This document shows, one piece after another, positions 45,701 to 53,347 of a stretch of DNA of 64,000 bases; position 1 is the stretch's first letter, and each line of letters begins with the position of its first letter. Under the pieces are notes generated by a model. The model did not search any database. It had not been told where the DNA came from and saw only the letters and a program-made list of their open reading frames with translations. Origin of the DNA: Nocardia caishijiensis NBRC 108228 (lineage in GTDB: Bacteria; Actinomycetota; Actinomycetes; Mycobacteriales; Mycobacteriaceae); contig NZ_BDBE01000030.1 in the NCBI RefSeq assembly GCF_001612825.1, forward strand, positions 372,001 through 436,000, written 5' to 3'. The translations under genes and the position numbers were made by a program.

Positions 45701-48700
45701 TCGAGCACCTCGAGTCGCCAGCGGCCGTCGAGGTCGCGCAGTCGCGCACGCAACATGTCGTGGTGCGCGACGACGGCACCGAGGGTGGCGAGCAGGCCCG
45801 CACGGTCGATGCCGTCGGGCAGCGCCAGCACCATCGTCTGGGCGAAACGGTCGCTCGACCCGGTGGTCAGGAAGTCGGCGAGCACAGGGGTCGGCGGGAC
45901 CTCACCGACACCGCCACCGGGGAGTTCGGCCAGGGTGATCGTCGCCGGACCGTCGGTGGTCGCGACCCGGGCCAGCGCGGCCACGGTGCGGTGCTCGAAA
46001 ACATCCCTGGTGGAGAAGGTGATTCCCGAGGCACGGGCCAGTGACACCAGTTGGATCGACAGGATGCTGTCGCCGCCGATGGCGAAGAACGAGTCGTCCA
46101 CCCCCACCGACGGCACACCCAGCACGCGGGCGAACAGCTCGGCCAGGCGCGTCTGCATCGCCCCCACCGGGGTCTGAGCCGTCTCGGTGACCGCGACCGG
46201 ATCGGGCAGGGCGTCGCGGTCGAGTTTGCCGTTGGAGGTCAACGGCCAGGCATCGAGGACCACGACCGCCGACGGCACCGCGTGCGCGGGCAGATGGTGC
46301 GCGGCGTAGTCGATCAGGTTCGTCGGCACGGGTGTGCTGCCCGATGCCGCGAGCACATAGGAGATCAGTGAGATCGATCCGGTGGCTGTGCGTCTGCCGA
46401 CGGTGACGGCGCACTCGACGTCGGCGTGGCCGGTCAGCACCGCATCGATCTCGCCGGGTTCGATACGGAAACCACGTACTTTCAGCTGGGCATCGGCGCG
46501 GCCGACGTAATCGAGGTCGCCGTTCGCGCGGAGGCGAACCCTGTCGCCGGTCCGGTACAGGCGGGTGCCCGGGGCGCCCCAGGGGTCGGCGACGAAACGC
46601 GCCGAGGTGGTGACGGGCTGGTCGCGGTAGCCGCGTGCCAGCGCCGGGCCCGACAAATACAGCTCACCGGTGACACCCGGTGCGACCGGGTTCAGCCGGG
46701 CGTCGAGGATCACCGCACGGGTGCCCCGAACAGGGGCACCGATCGTGATCGGTTGTCCGGCGACCAATTCGGCGTAGGTGGAGATGATCGTCGTCTCGGT
46801 GGGACCGTAACCGTTGAGGTAGCGACGGTGCGGGCCCTGCCATTTCGCCAGCAGTTCCGGTGTGGTCACGTCCCCACCGACCGACAGGCAGACGAGGGTG
46901 TCCAGGCCCGTGGGGTCGAGGGTGCCGAGCACAGCGGGGGTGATGATCGCGTGCGTCACCGCTTCGGTGGCGAGCAGCTCGGCCAGCTCGACCCCGCCCA
47001 GGATGTCGGAGCTGACGACGACCAGCGTGGCACCGGTCGAGAAGGCGCACAGCCATTCGAGCACGGAGGGGTCGAACCAGGGCGAACAGACGTGCAGGAA
47101 CCGATGATTCGACTCGAGACCGTAGCGTTCGACAGCCTCGGCCACCAGCGGACCCAGCCCGGCATGCGTCACTGTGACGCCCTTGGGCAGACCGGTGGAA
47201 CCGGAGGTATAGATGATGTAGGCCGGGTGGTCGACGCGCAACGGGCTACGGCGGTCGTGGTCGGTGACCGGGGCACCCGATCGGGCGGCACAGGACTCGA
47301 CGACGTCGGGGTCGTCCAGGACCAGCCAGGTGATGCCGGTCGGGAGCTGATCGAGGTGCGCGGCGAGGGTGATGCCGAGCGCCGCACCGGAATCGGTGAC
47401 CAGGTGGTCCAGGCGCTGGGCGGGGTTGGCCGGATCCATCGGCACGAACACACCACCGGCCGTGGTGATCGCGACGGCGGCGGCGACCATCTCGAACGAG
47501 CGCGGCACAGCCACGGCGACGGCGACTTCCGGGCCGACACCGTGTGCGATGAGCTCGCGGGCCAGGCGCGCGGTGTGCTCGGTCAGCTCGCCGTAGGTGG
47601 TCGAGTGACCATCGTGGCGGACGGCGACCCGGTCCGCACCGAGCACCGCGCCCCGGGCCACCAGGTCGGGGAACAGTGAGGTCGTTGTTTCGGTGGGGCG
47701 GGTGAACAGTGCTGCCTGCTCGGCTGTGCTGAGGATCGTCAGGTCGCCGACCGGGGTTGTCGGATCCTCGGTGGCGGCGGACAGGACGCGTACCCAGCGC
47801 CGGGCGAAGGTCTCGATCGTCTGCGCGTCGAAGAGTGCTGTGTCGTAAGCGAAGTGGGCGCTGATATCGGTCGGCTCGTGGTCGCCGTCGAGTCTGGCGG
47901 TGTCGACCGACAAAGCGAGATCGAACGACGCGGTGTCACCGAGGGTCGTCGAGGCCAGGGCGACACGAACCAGGGGATGAGCCGCTGCCCGCGACCTGTC
48001 CTGAACGGATGCGGAGTGCTCGCCAGCGAGGTCGCGCGAAGGGCACTGCTGTGGCGGCGCGGAGACGGCGTGCAGCGCCACCATCTCCTCAGGTGTGATT
48101 CCGGGACGGGCCACAGCGTGGTCGATGGCCACCGATGCCTCGGTGAGAAGCCGTTCGAAGCTCAGGGCGCCGAGCACACGCAGGCGCAGCACACGGTGCG
48201 CGGCAGGAGAATCCGGGACCGCGATGACGATGTCGTCGGTGCCCGACAGACGCGACAGCAGCGTCGCGAAGACCGCATGGACAACGCTGAACGCCGTGGT
48301 GTCGTAGGTGTGGGCGGTCTCGCGCACCCGTCGGAACACCTCGGCCGGGACGATGAAATCCACCCGCCCGGGACGCTCGCCCTCGACGACCGAGCCAGCC
48401 GGGCCGGGCTTCGCGCGCACCTCGTGGGTGGAACCGGAACCCAGCAAGACGGCGCTGGCCGGAGCCCTTCGAGGGCGATCCATCGGTAGGGCCGACTCCA
48501 GCGGAAGGTCCGCGAGGACCGCACGCCAGTACACCGAGTCCGAGAGCGCATCACGTTCGCGTGCAAGGGTTTCGAGCAGATCAGCGGTGCCTCGCTCGGG
48601 GGCGGACACGATGACGTCGAGGACCGTGCGCAAGCGACCGGCCAAAGCCTCGGCGATCGGCGCGCCGATCGCCTCGAGCTGGTACTGCAATCCGACCCGG

Positions 48701-51700
48701 ATTCCCACACCGACCTCGACCCCCACTGCGATGGGGTAGTGGGTGGCGTTGGCGGCCCGGACGTCGAGGATCTCGAGACCGTCGAGCGAACCCTGTGCCT
48801 GCTGTATCCCGGCCGAATCAACCGGATACGACTCGTAGGCCATGAGCGTGTCGAACAGCTCACCCGCGCCCGCGACCCGCTGGATCTCGGTCAGCCCCAG
48901 GTGGTGACCGTCCAGCAGCGCGATCTGCTCGGATTGGACCCGCGACAACAACTCCCGCAACGACGCGGCGTCGCTGACGCGCACCCGCACGGGAACGGTG
49001 TTGGCGAACAACCCGACCATGCCGTCCACACCGTCGAGCTGCGGCGGCCGCCCGGACACCACCGCACCGAACAGCACATCGTCCCGCCCCAGCGCACCGG
49101 CCAGCACCACACCCCACGCGACCTGGAACACGGTGTTGAGCGTGACCTCGGTGGCAGCCGCGAAACCCGCGAGCTCGCGCGCCTGCTCCGGCGACAACTC
49201 CACGACCGCCATCCCGTGACCGCTGGCGGCACCGGAGGGCGCGACGGTGGCGGCGAGCAGACTCGGCTCGTGCCCGGCCAGGGCCACACGCCACGCCTCG
49301 CGGGCGGCGCCACGGTCCTGATCGGCGAGCCAGGCGAGGTAGTCACGGTAGGGGCGCACGTGCGGCAGCAACGTCGACACGCCGTCGGCGGCGTAGCAGA
49401 CGAGCAGTTCACGCATGAGCAGCGGCATGGACCAGCCGTCGACCAACAGGTGATGCGCGGTCACCACCAGGTGCAGGCTTTCGGGCCTGCGATAGACGGT
49501 GAATCGGAGCAAAGGAGCGGTGGCCAGATCGAACCGGATGCGGGATTCGGCGGCCAGCAACGCGTGCGGGTCGGTGAGATCGGTGTCGACGACGCGCCAG
49601 GGCACCGCCACGTCCGCCACCACGAGGCCGACCGGGATTCCGGTGCCGGTCGTGGCGAAGGCGGTGCGCAGGATGTCGTGGCGGCCGAGTACCGACTCCG
49701 CCGCGCGTCGGAGCCGCTCGAGGTCGACCGCGCCGGTCATCTCGACAGCCAACTGCACCAGGTACGGGTCGGTCGGCGACACCTGTGCCAGGAACAGCAA
49801 CCCGAGTTGCAGCGGCGCCAACGACACCACCTCGCCGAGGCCGGGGTAGGAGCGATGCCAGTCGTCGAGCTCGGCCTGCGAGACGCTCACCAGCGGCACG
49901 TCGCTGGGCGAGAGACCACCGGCCGCCGGATGATCCAGATGTTCGGCGAGCACGATCAACGCCGAGGTCCAGCAGTCGGCCAGCTCCCGCACGGCCGACT
50001 CGTCCAGGATCAGCGAGGCGTAGGAGAACGAAGCACGCAGCAGCGCACCGTCTTCCGTGGCGACCGCGACCGCGTTGATGTCGACAACCGCGGCGGCGGG
50101 CAACTCCGGGTCCTGCTCGGCGTGTGGTTCGCCCCAGTCCGATGTCGGCAACCAGCTGTGGTCGGTCACGTCACCGGTGGAGATTCGCCCGAGATAGTTG
50201 AACCCGATCTGCCCCAGCGGACCCGTCAGTTCCGACTCCGGGTCGAGGTGGCGGAGCATGCCGAATCCGATGCCCCGGTCCGGCACCGCACGCAACTGTT
50301 CCTTGATCGCCTTGACCACCGCGGCGGTCTGCGCACCCGGTTGCCACGCGCCGTCGGCATCGACCCCACCCACATCGAGGACCACCGGGTACATGCTGGT
50401 GAACCAGCCGACCGTCCTCGTCAGATCAGCGCCGTCGACGGCGGACTCCTCCCGCCCGTGGCCTTCCAGACGCACCCGGGTCGCGGACGCGTCGATGCCG
50501 CGCCGCGCACGCCAGCTCCGCACCGCCAGGGCGAGGGCGGCGAGCAGACCGTCCTCCGCGCCCGCCCGGTATCGGGCGGGCAGGTCGGTGAGCACCGCGC
50601 GCGTGACATCGGCGGGGATCTCGACGCTGAACGTGCGCACGGTCGACGCGGTATCGGCGACCGGGTCCAGGGCGCGCCGCCCCAGCAACGGGTCGGGCAC
50701 CGCCAGGATCCGCCGCCAGTGATCCAGCTCGGCGCGACGGCTCGGAGCGGACTCCACCAACCCGTGTGCCCACCGGCGAAACGATGTGCCGACCGGCGGC
50801 AACGTGATCGGCTGGCCCGCCGCGTGCTGGGCCCACGCGGTCACCAGGTCCGAGAGCAGGATGCGCCACGAGACCCCGTCGATCACGAGGTGGTTGGCGG
50901 CCACGATCAGGCCGTCGGGGCCGTCGTCGCGGGTCAACCACCCGAACCCGATCATGCGGTGGCTCGGCGGATCCAGCGTCTCGAGGACGGCATCCATCGC
51001 CAACGCGGCGATGTCACCGGAGCCGTCGAAACGTCGCAGCAGGCCGTCCACCTCGACCCCGCCCGGCGGCAGCACATCGAGCGAGCACTGTTCCTCGACC
51101 GCGCGCACCCCGGCGCGCAACATGTCGTGATGATCGACGACCGCGGTCAGGACGCGAACCAGGTCGGCCCGATCGATGCCCTCGGGTAAGGCGAGCACCA
51201 TCTGCTGGGTGAACCTGCCGAACACCCGACCGCCGGTGAGGGTCGCGGCGAGCACCGGTGTCAGCGCGACCTCACCCACCCCACCACCGGGCAACTCGGC
51301 GAGCGTGGGCACGGTGTCGGCGCCGAGCGCGGCCACACGGGCCAATCCGGCCACGGTGCGATGCTCGAACACCTGCTGTGGGGTGAACGAGATGCCCGCG
51401 TTGCGGGCACGGGTCACCAGCTGAATCGACAGAATGCTGTCGCCACCGGCCGCGAAGAACGAATCCTCGGCGCCGACCCGCTCGACACCGAGCACCTGGG
51501 CGAACAGTTCGGCGATCGCCGTTTCCACCGAGCCTTCGGGAGCCCGCGACGTGACGGCGGCGAAAACGGGGGTGGGGAGGGCGTTGCGGTCCAGTTTGCC
51601 GTTCGGGGTCAGCGGGATCTCGTCGAGTACCAGCACCAGTGTCGGCACCATGTGCCCCGGCAGCGAGGTGCCGACGAAACGGATCACTTCCTCGGTGTCG

Positions 51701-53112
51701 ACCGAAAGGCCCGGCCGGGGCAGCACATACGACACGAGCGCGGTCGCCCCCGAACCGGCCTTCGCGCCGACGGTGACGGCGTAGTCGAGATCCGGATGCG
51801 CGGTGAGCGCCGCGTCGATCTCACCCAGCTCCACCCGGAAGCCACGGATCTTCACCTGGAAGTCGGACCGACCCAGGTACTCGAAGTCGCCGGTGTCGGT
51901 GCGCCGCACCAGGTCACCGGTGCGATACATCCGTGCCCCCGCCCCCGCGAAGGGCGCCGCGACGAACCGCTCCGCCGTGAGCCCCGGCCTGCCCTGGTAG
52001 CTCTGGGCCAGCGCCGGGCCCGACAGATACAGCTCACCTGCCACACCGACCGGTACGGGACGTAATCGCGCGTCGAGCACAACGGCCCCGATTCCGGGGA
52101 ACGCGGACCCGATCGTCACGGGCTCACCCGGGTTCAGCGCCGTGCTGCCGGTGGCCAGGACCGTTGCCTCGGTGGGGCCGTATCCGTTGAAGAACGCGCG
52201 CCCCGGCGCCCAGCGGCGCACGAGAGTCGGCCCGAACGCGTCACCGGCGACCACCACGACCCGCAACGCGTCGAGACCGTGCGGATCCACCGACTCCAGC
52301 GCCGCCGGGGTGATGAGCAGATGCGTCACCCGTTCCCGGGCGATCAGTTCGGCCAGCTCCCGGCCCGCGTAGACCTGTGGCGGCGAAACGATCAGCGTCG
52401 CACCGGCAGTGAACGCCACCAGCAGTTCCAGCACGGACACGTCGAAATTGGGGGAACACACGTGCAGCACCCGCGCGGAGGCGTCGACCGAATAGCGCTC
52501 GCGCGCGGCCGCGACCAGTCCGGCCAGGCCGGTGTGCGTGACGACCACGCCCTTGGGTCTGCCGGTGGAACCCGAGGTGTAGATGACATAGGCCGGATGC
52601 TGATCGGTGAGCGGACGCACCCGGTCCAGATAGGAGAGTGGGTGGGCCGGGTGCGCGGCGATCCGGTCGGCGTCGGAATCCAGCTCGAGCCAGGCGATCG
52701 ACGCACCCAGGGCAGACCGGTGCGCCGAGCAGGTGAGACCGAGGGCCGCGCCGGAGTCGCTCAGCAGGTAGGCGATGCGCTCGGCGGGCAACGCCGGATC
52801 GACGGGGACATAGGCGGCGCCCGTCTTGGCCACCGCCCACACCGCCGCCACCGATTCGATCGAGCGGGTCGAGCCGAGTGCCACGACGTCACCCGGGCCG
52901 ATGCCGCGGGCCAGCAGCTCGCGCGCGAGCCGGGTCGAGTACTCGTCGAGTTCGGCATAGGTCAGTTCGCGGCGGTCACCGTCGAGGGGGGAGTAGGACA
53001 CGGCGATCGCGTCACCGGCAGTGTCCACCGCGGCCGTCAGCAGCTGTGCGAAGAGGGGAGCGCCCGGCTTCCGATTGCCTCGACCACGCGGCGACCGACG
53101 AACTTCACCCAT
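36793..53112 (-). CDS. Four-module nonribosomal peptide synthetase with thioesterase (NRPS1)
   Basis: The 5439-residue synthetase reads, with approximate residues: A1 30-520, T1 (Ser about 557), E1 615-1040; C2 1080-1510, partial C 1527-1794, A2 1800-2290, T2 about 2347, E2 about 2400-2830; C3 about 2870-3310, partial C 3325-3535, A3 3545-4030, T3 about 4087; C4 4120-4580, A4 4600-5080, T4 about 5144; TE 5210-5439 with GWSLGG near 5276. The first module lacks C, so this is an initiating enzyme, and TE releases a tetrapeptide. E domains predict D residues at positions 1 and 2; C2 and C3 (HHLLVDGWS, HHILLDGWS) suit D donors and C4 (HHIAGDGFS) an L donor. All A domains keep the A10 Lys (GKLDR/GKIDR). 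Specificity residues read by eye against GrsA are DVLLVAGVL, DPLISGGII, DQEISGGIG and DLWHLIVVS; none matches a code I know. E1 has Asn for the first His of HHxxxDG. No MbtH-like or tailoring gene is in the window. Confidence 0.93.
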   Translation of the reverse strand: MGEVRRSPRGRGNRKPGAPLFAQLLTAAVDTAGDAIAVSYSPLDGDRRELTYAELDEYSTRLARELLARGIGPGDVVALGSTRSIESVAAVWAVAKTGAAYVPVDPALPAERIAYLLSDSGAALGLTCSAHRSALGASIAWLELDSDADRIAAHPAHPLSYLDRVRPLTDQHPAYVIYTSGSTGRPKGVVVTHTGLAGLVAAARERYSVDASARVLHVCSPNFDVSVLELLVAFTAGATLIVSPPQVYAGRELAELIARERVTHLLITPAALESVDPHGLDALRVVVVAGDAFGPTLVRRWAPGRAFFNGYGPTEATVLATGSTALNPGEPVTIGSAFPGIGAVVLDARLRPVPVGVAGELYLSGPALAQSYQGRPGLTAERFVAAPFAGAGARMYRTGDLVRRTDTGDFEYLGRSDFQVKIRGFRVELGEIDAALTAHPDLDYAVTVGAKAGSGATALVSYVLPRPGLSVDTEEVIRFVGTSLPGHMVPTLVLVLDEIPLTPNGKLDRNALPTPVFAAVTSRAPEGSVETAIAELFAQVLGVERVGAEDSFFAAGGDSILSIQLVTRARNAGISFTPQQVFEHRTVAGLARVAALGADTVPTLAELPGGGVGEVALTPVLAATLTGGRVFGRFTQQMVLALPEGIDRADLVRVLTAVVDHHDMLRAGVRAVEEQCSLDVLPPGGVEVDGLLRRFDGSGDIAALAMDAVLETLDPPSHRMIGFGWLTRDDGPDGLIVAANHLVIDGVSWRILLSDLVTAWAQHAAGQPITLPPVGTSFRRWAHGLVESAPSRRAELDHWRRILAVPDPLLGRRALDPVADTASTVRTFSVEIPADVTRAVLTDLPARYRAGAEDGLLAALALAVRSWRARRGIDASATRVRLEGHGREESAVDGADLTRTVGWFTSMYPVVLDVGGVDADGAWQPGAQTAAVVKAIKEQLRAVPDRGIGFGMLRHLDPESELTGPLGQIGFNYLGRISTGDVTDHSWLPTSDWGEPHAEQDPELPAAAVVDINAVAVATEDGALLRASFSYASLILDESAVRELADCWTSALIVLAEHLDHPAAGGLSPSDVPLVSVSQAELDDWHRSYPGLGEVVSLAPLQLGLLFLAQVSPTDPYLVQLAVEMTGAVDLERLRRAAESVLGRHDILRTAFATTGTGIPVGLVVADVAVPWRVVDTDLTDPHALLAAESRIRFDLATAPLLRFTVYRRPESLHLVVTAHHLLVDGWSMPLLMRELLVCYAADGVSTLLPHVRPYRDYLAWLADQDRGAAREAWRVALAGHEPSLLAATVAPSGAASGHGMAVVELSPEQARELAGFAAATEVTLNTVFQVAWGVVLAGALGRDDVLFGAVVSGRPPQLDGVDGMVGLFANTVPVRVRVSDAASLRELLSRVQSEQIALLDGHHLGLTEIQRVAGAGELFDTLMAYESYPVDSAGIQQAQGSLDGLEILDVRAANATHYPIAVGVEVGVGIRVGLQYQLEAIGAPIAEALAGRLRTVLDVIVSAPERGTADLLETLARERDALSDSVYWRAVLADLPLESALPMDRPRRAPASAVLLGSGSTHEVRAKPGPAGSVVEGERPGRVDFIVPAEVFRRVRETAHTYDTTAFSVVHAVFATLLSRLSGTDDIVIAVPDSPAAHRVLRLRVLGALSFERLLTEASVAIDHAVARPGITPEEMVALHAVSAPPQQCPSRDLAGEHSASVQDRSRAAAHPLVRVALASTTLGDTASFDLALSVDTARLDGDHEPTDISAHFAYDTALFDAQTIETFARRWVRVLSAATEDPTTPVGDLTILSTAEQAALFTRPTETTTSLFPDLVARGAVLGADRVAVRHDGHSTTYGELTEHTARLARELIAHGVGPEVAVAVAVPRSFEMVAAAVAITTAGGVFVPMDPANPAQRLDHLVTDSGAALGITLAAHLDQLPTGITWLVLDDPDVVESCAARSGAPVTDHDRRSPLRVDHPAYIIYTSGSTGLPKGVTVTHAGLGPLVAEAVERYGLESNHRFLHVCSPWFDPSVLEWLCAFSTGATLVVVSSDILGGVELAELLATEAVTHAIITPAVLGTLDPTGLDTLVCLSVGGDVTTPELLAKWQGPHRRYLNGYGPTETTIISTYAELVAGQPITIGAPVRGTRAVILDARLNPVAPGVTGELYLSGPALARGYRDQPVTTSARFVADPWGAPGTRLYRTGDRVRLRANGDLDYVGRADAQLKVRGFRIEPGEIDAVLTGHADVECAVTVGRRTATGSISLISYVLAASGSTPVPTNLIDYAAHHLPAHAVPSAVVVLDAWPLTSNGKLDRDALPDPVAVTETAQTPVGAMQTRLAELFARVLGVPSVGVDDSFFAIGGDSILSIQLVSLARASGITFSTRDVFEHRTVAALARVATTDGPATITLAELPGGGVGEVPPTPVLADFLTTGSSDRFAQTMVLALPDGIDRAGLLATLGAVVAHHDMLRARLRDLDGRWRLEVLEPHAVPVEELIGEIDAGQDRTGVGALAMEAALATLNPAAARMIAFTWVRGAGGGDVLVVAAHHYVIDGVSWRILLPDLILAWAQHSAGQPITLPPVGTSFRRWAHALTTVDRTAELPHWQQALATTDPLLGARALDPTVDTEATTRSITVRIPSEVTDPLLTTLPALYRAGADHGLLVALALAVRVWRARRGVDAPALRLRLEGHGRQEEVVPGADLTRTIGWFTTVYPVVLDLSALRPTSFDDEALAATMRAVKEQLLAVPDNGIGFGLLRRAGDLPTEPVAQIGFNYLGRAVTTGPADGDWLPTDDLGDIAVEHDPALPANAVLDINTLAVATDTGPCLQADFRYATGILAESEVRELADIWSEWLSALADHTRHPRAGGLTPSDAPLVRVSQTELDTWRRDRPGLSEVLPLSPLQHSLFALGDMLEESVHAYVIQLMVDLTGDLDVDRLRHAAGAVLTRHANLRSAFVTTADGTPVQVIADSIEAPVRVLDTTESELAALLAADQAAGFDPAVAPLLRFTVYRTGSGRNRLVLTGHHILLDGWSMPLLMKELLVLYTTGGDASVLPEVRPYRDYLDWLTRQDRAAAEQAWSRLLHGVEPTMLAPELTWPRPTATGYGLCEFDLDVTATAALTTFAAAAEVTANTVFQTAWALVLAASTGRADIVFGATVSGRPPQLDGVGDMIGLFVDAVPVRVRVDGTVEQVIRAVQTEQAALLDHHHLGLGAIQRLADRGELFDTMLAFESYPVDVEGLRQAGGALDGLRVDDLHGADHTHYPITVLVFLGACTQVQVKYRRDLVSDAVAGAVTDRLRTALSELTTTRTRATQADPARSARATDIVTMIGADPIDPITRSRFWRTTLADLPARLALPTETMVGDLHPARTLAVPAATHRELRRLTASTRVGWSSTIGAAVSILIARLTTSTDITLGTSELLSRTRIDPDETFLALLDRVDRAAAEADTHAGIPVHDLAQLLGTEPGSLGQFRLELRDAARPDHDSTVPSADLTVVVTESGTGMSVGIDGTGLDSAASTLFAHRLIELLTDITRRPTTPVGDLSVTVPGEIQLLDRIGTGPRHRSARTLAQLLVRGTGFGQRRIAVRDNGTDYTYGTLDAESSRLARVLIDEGVGPETVVACAIPRSYDAVLALWAVAKAGGVYLPVDPNYPDDRIRHMLADSGARVGLTVTAHAGVLAASVRSLVVDDPAVRARVAARASTPVRDRHRRRPLRRDNTAYLIYTSGSTGTPKAVCVTHTGLAALVAHSANLMRLRHDDRMLHVCSPSFDQSIEELTTAFHRGATLVIAPPQVLGGAELDELLRTERVTHTIITPALLSTLDPTGLPDLRCVSAGGEAVAPELVTAWAPGRTFLNGYGPTEATIGATYTVLRAGERITIGTPVPGMRAVVLDTRLRPVPVGVTGELYLTGPALARGYGGRAATTAERFVACPWSDTGARMYRTGDLVRWVHKDSYELEYLGRGDFQIKIRGFRIEPGEVDAVLLRHPQVSSALTLGAENPAGQTVLVSYVTGRAPDPGALTRWAATLLPAHMVPAAVVVLDRVPVSATGKIDRTALPAPEFVGRPYREPAAGTERTVAGVFADVLGVERVGADDNFFDLGGNSLLATRLAARLSAAVGTRVPVRALFAAPTVAGCAAAITASAQRRARPALVAGPRPPRVPLSPAQQRMWFLNRFDTGTAAYTIPVVLRLTGVLDTAALIDAFADLVARHEILRTVYPVLGQAPAQVVLPIDHPDVPRLVLAPATHDPDAAVAELISAPFEVTTEVPLRAALFATGEEHILAVAVHHIAGDGFSGGPLTRDLVSAYTARVAGHAPDWAPLSVQYADYAIWQQNLLGDETDPASTAATQLAYWQRELADLPDQLELPRDRPRPAVQTYAGGRVPFTLDAATHTALTELARTHGATLFMAVHTALAVVLSRLSGSTDIAIGTPVAGRGDAVLDDLIGMFVNTLVFRTRVEHRASFTDQLTHQRDIDLQAFAHADIPFERLVEVLNPARSTARHPLFQVGLSFQNLGQVHLDLPGIAVTSVELDRALSQFDLHLIVADRYRDDGAPAGISGYCTYATDLFDAATVAGFLDRLTRLLSAVLTDPTAPLHTIDLLDSAERARIIDAGNRPVRHGDPAATLASLRDATVRSTPGAIALVADGARWTFADLDARVNRLARYLVAAGVGPHTRVALAMRRSVDLVVAMYAVTAAGGAYVPVDPDQPHARTRYILDTATPLLTLTDTGTPVAAAGSDDVVVVAALDLAGYSPEPLIDAERVAPLRAAHTAYVIFTSGSTGRPKGVAVSHAAIVNQLRWKTAEFGLGADDAVLLKTAATFDLSVWEFWSTAVSGGRIVLASPDGHRDPAYLAGLMRTENVTTLHAVPSMLDALLTEDMPASLRRVLAIGEALPVALARRIAAAAPQVALFNVYGPTEAAVSITSHRVTADDTATVPIGRPVHNSRVYVLDAHLNPVPVGVAGELYLAGTQLATGYFARPDLTADRFVADPFTPGERMYRTGDLASWTADGELEYRGRTDFQTKIRGFRIELTEIDTVLTEHPDVSSAVTLGHVTRTGETVLVSYVVPAQGKSIVVERLGEWAANQFPAHMVPAAILVLDRIPLTAHGKLDRDALPAPTFTARAHRAPVGAVEQAVCAVYADVLRLDRVGMDEHFFELGGTSLLATRLATQLSEALAAAVPVTWIFTAPTPAGILTALRAAGTDSTGSDTAFDILLPLRTGGQGEPLFCVHPVSGLAWSFSGLTAHLDRPVYGLQSPALSSADPLPDSIEQWALLYLKHLRAVQPEGPYHLLGWSLGGVIAHAMAVQLQEDGEQVALLGMLDSRLTSASPATATDVTAADLLGGFAGAGDELDARALAHRLCAISAPDLPVDEARVDRIIDGAATSITLDAAYRPRTFDGTLTYFTATDDPTGSTGAASWTDAVTAIDNHPIPATHWHMTDPDALTEIARILRSGGQ

Positions 53113-53292
53113 CCGAGTACAACATCCTCACCTGTCCGGCCCACCACTGCTGAACGACCCACGAACCCTGTGCGGATTCTGGATCTACCGGGGGTGGACC
53201 AGGGTGTTCGGCGACCATGACACCACACGACTCGCGGCTACGACACATCTCCGGTCTGTTTGGAGGGCGAAAAAGCTACCTCAAGCCCGAAT

Positions 53293-53309
53293 TTGTGCGG
53301 ATGGCACAA
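53293..53309. promoter_or_regulatory. Inverted repeat between NRPS1 and PucR-type regulator
   Basis: TTGTGC-N5-GCACAA lies 39 bp before the regulator start in the 235-nt divergent gap. It is a good candidate operator for autoregulation or for control of NRPS1. No other strong dyad is seen in the gap. Confidence 0.4.
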
Positions 53310-53347
53310 TACGACCGACGGAATTTGGGCAGCGGACGGAGAGTCAC

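Noticed and set aside
48739..51189. 816-residue plus-strand frame opposite NRPS1 module 1 and 2
   Set aside because: Same reason: it mirrors E and C domain codons and carries no motif.
42490..51400. DNA repeats within NRPS1
   Set aside because: Similar blocks (for example the ITLPPVGTSFRRWAH-coding stretch in E1 and E2) come from homologous domains, not from independent repeat elements.
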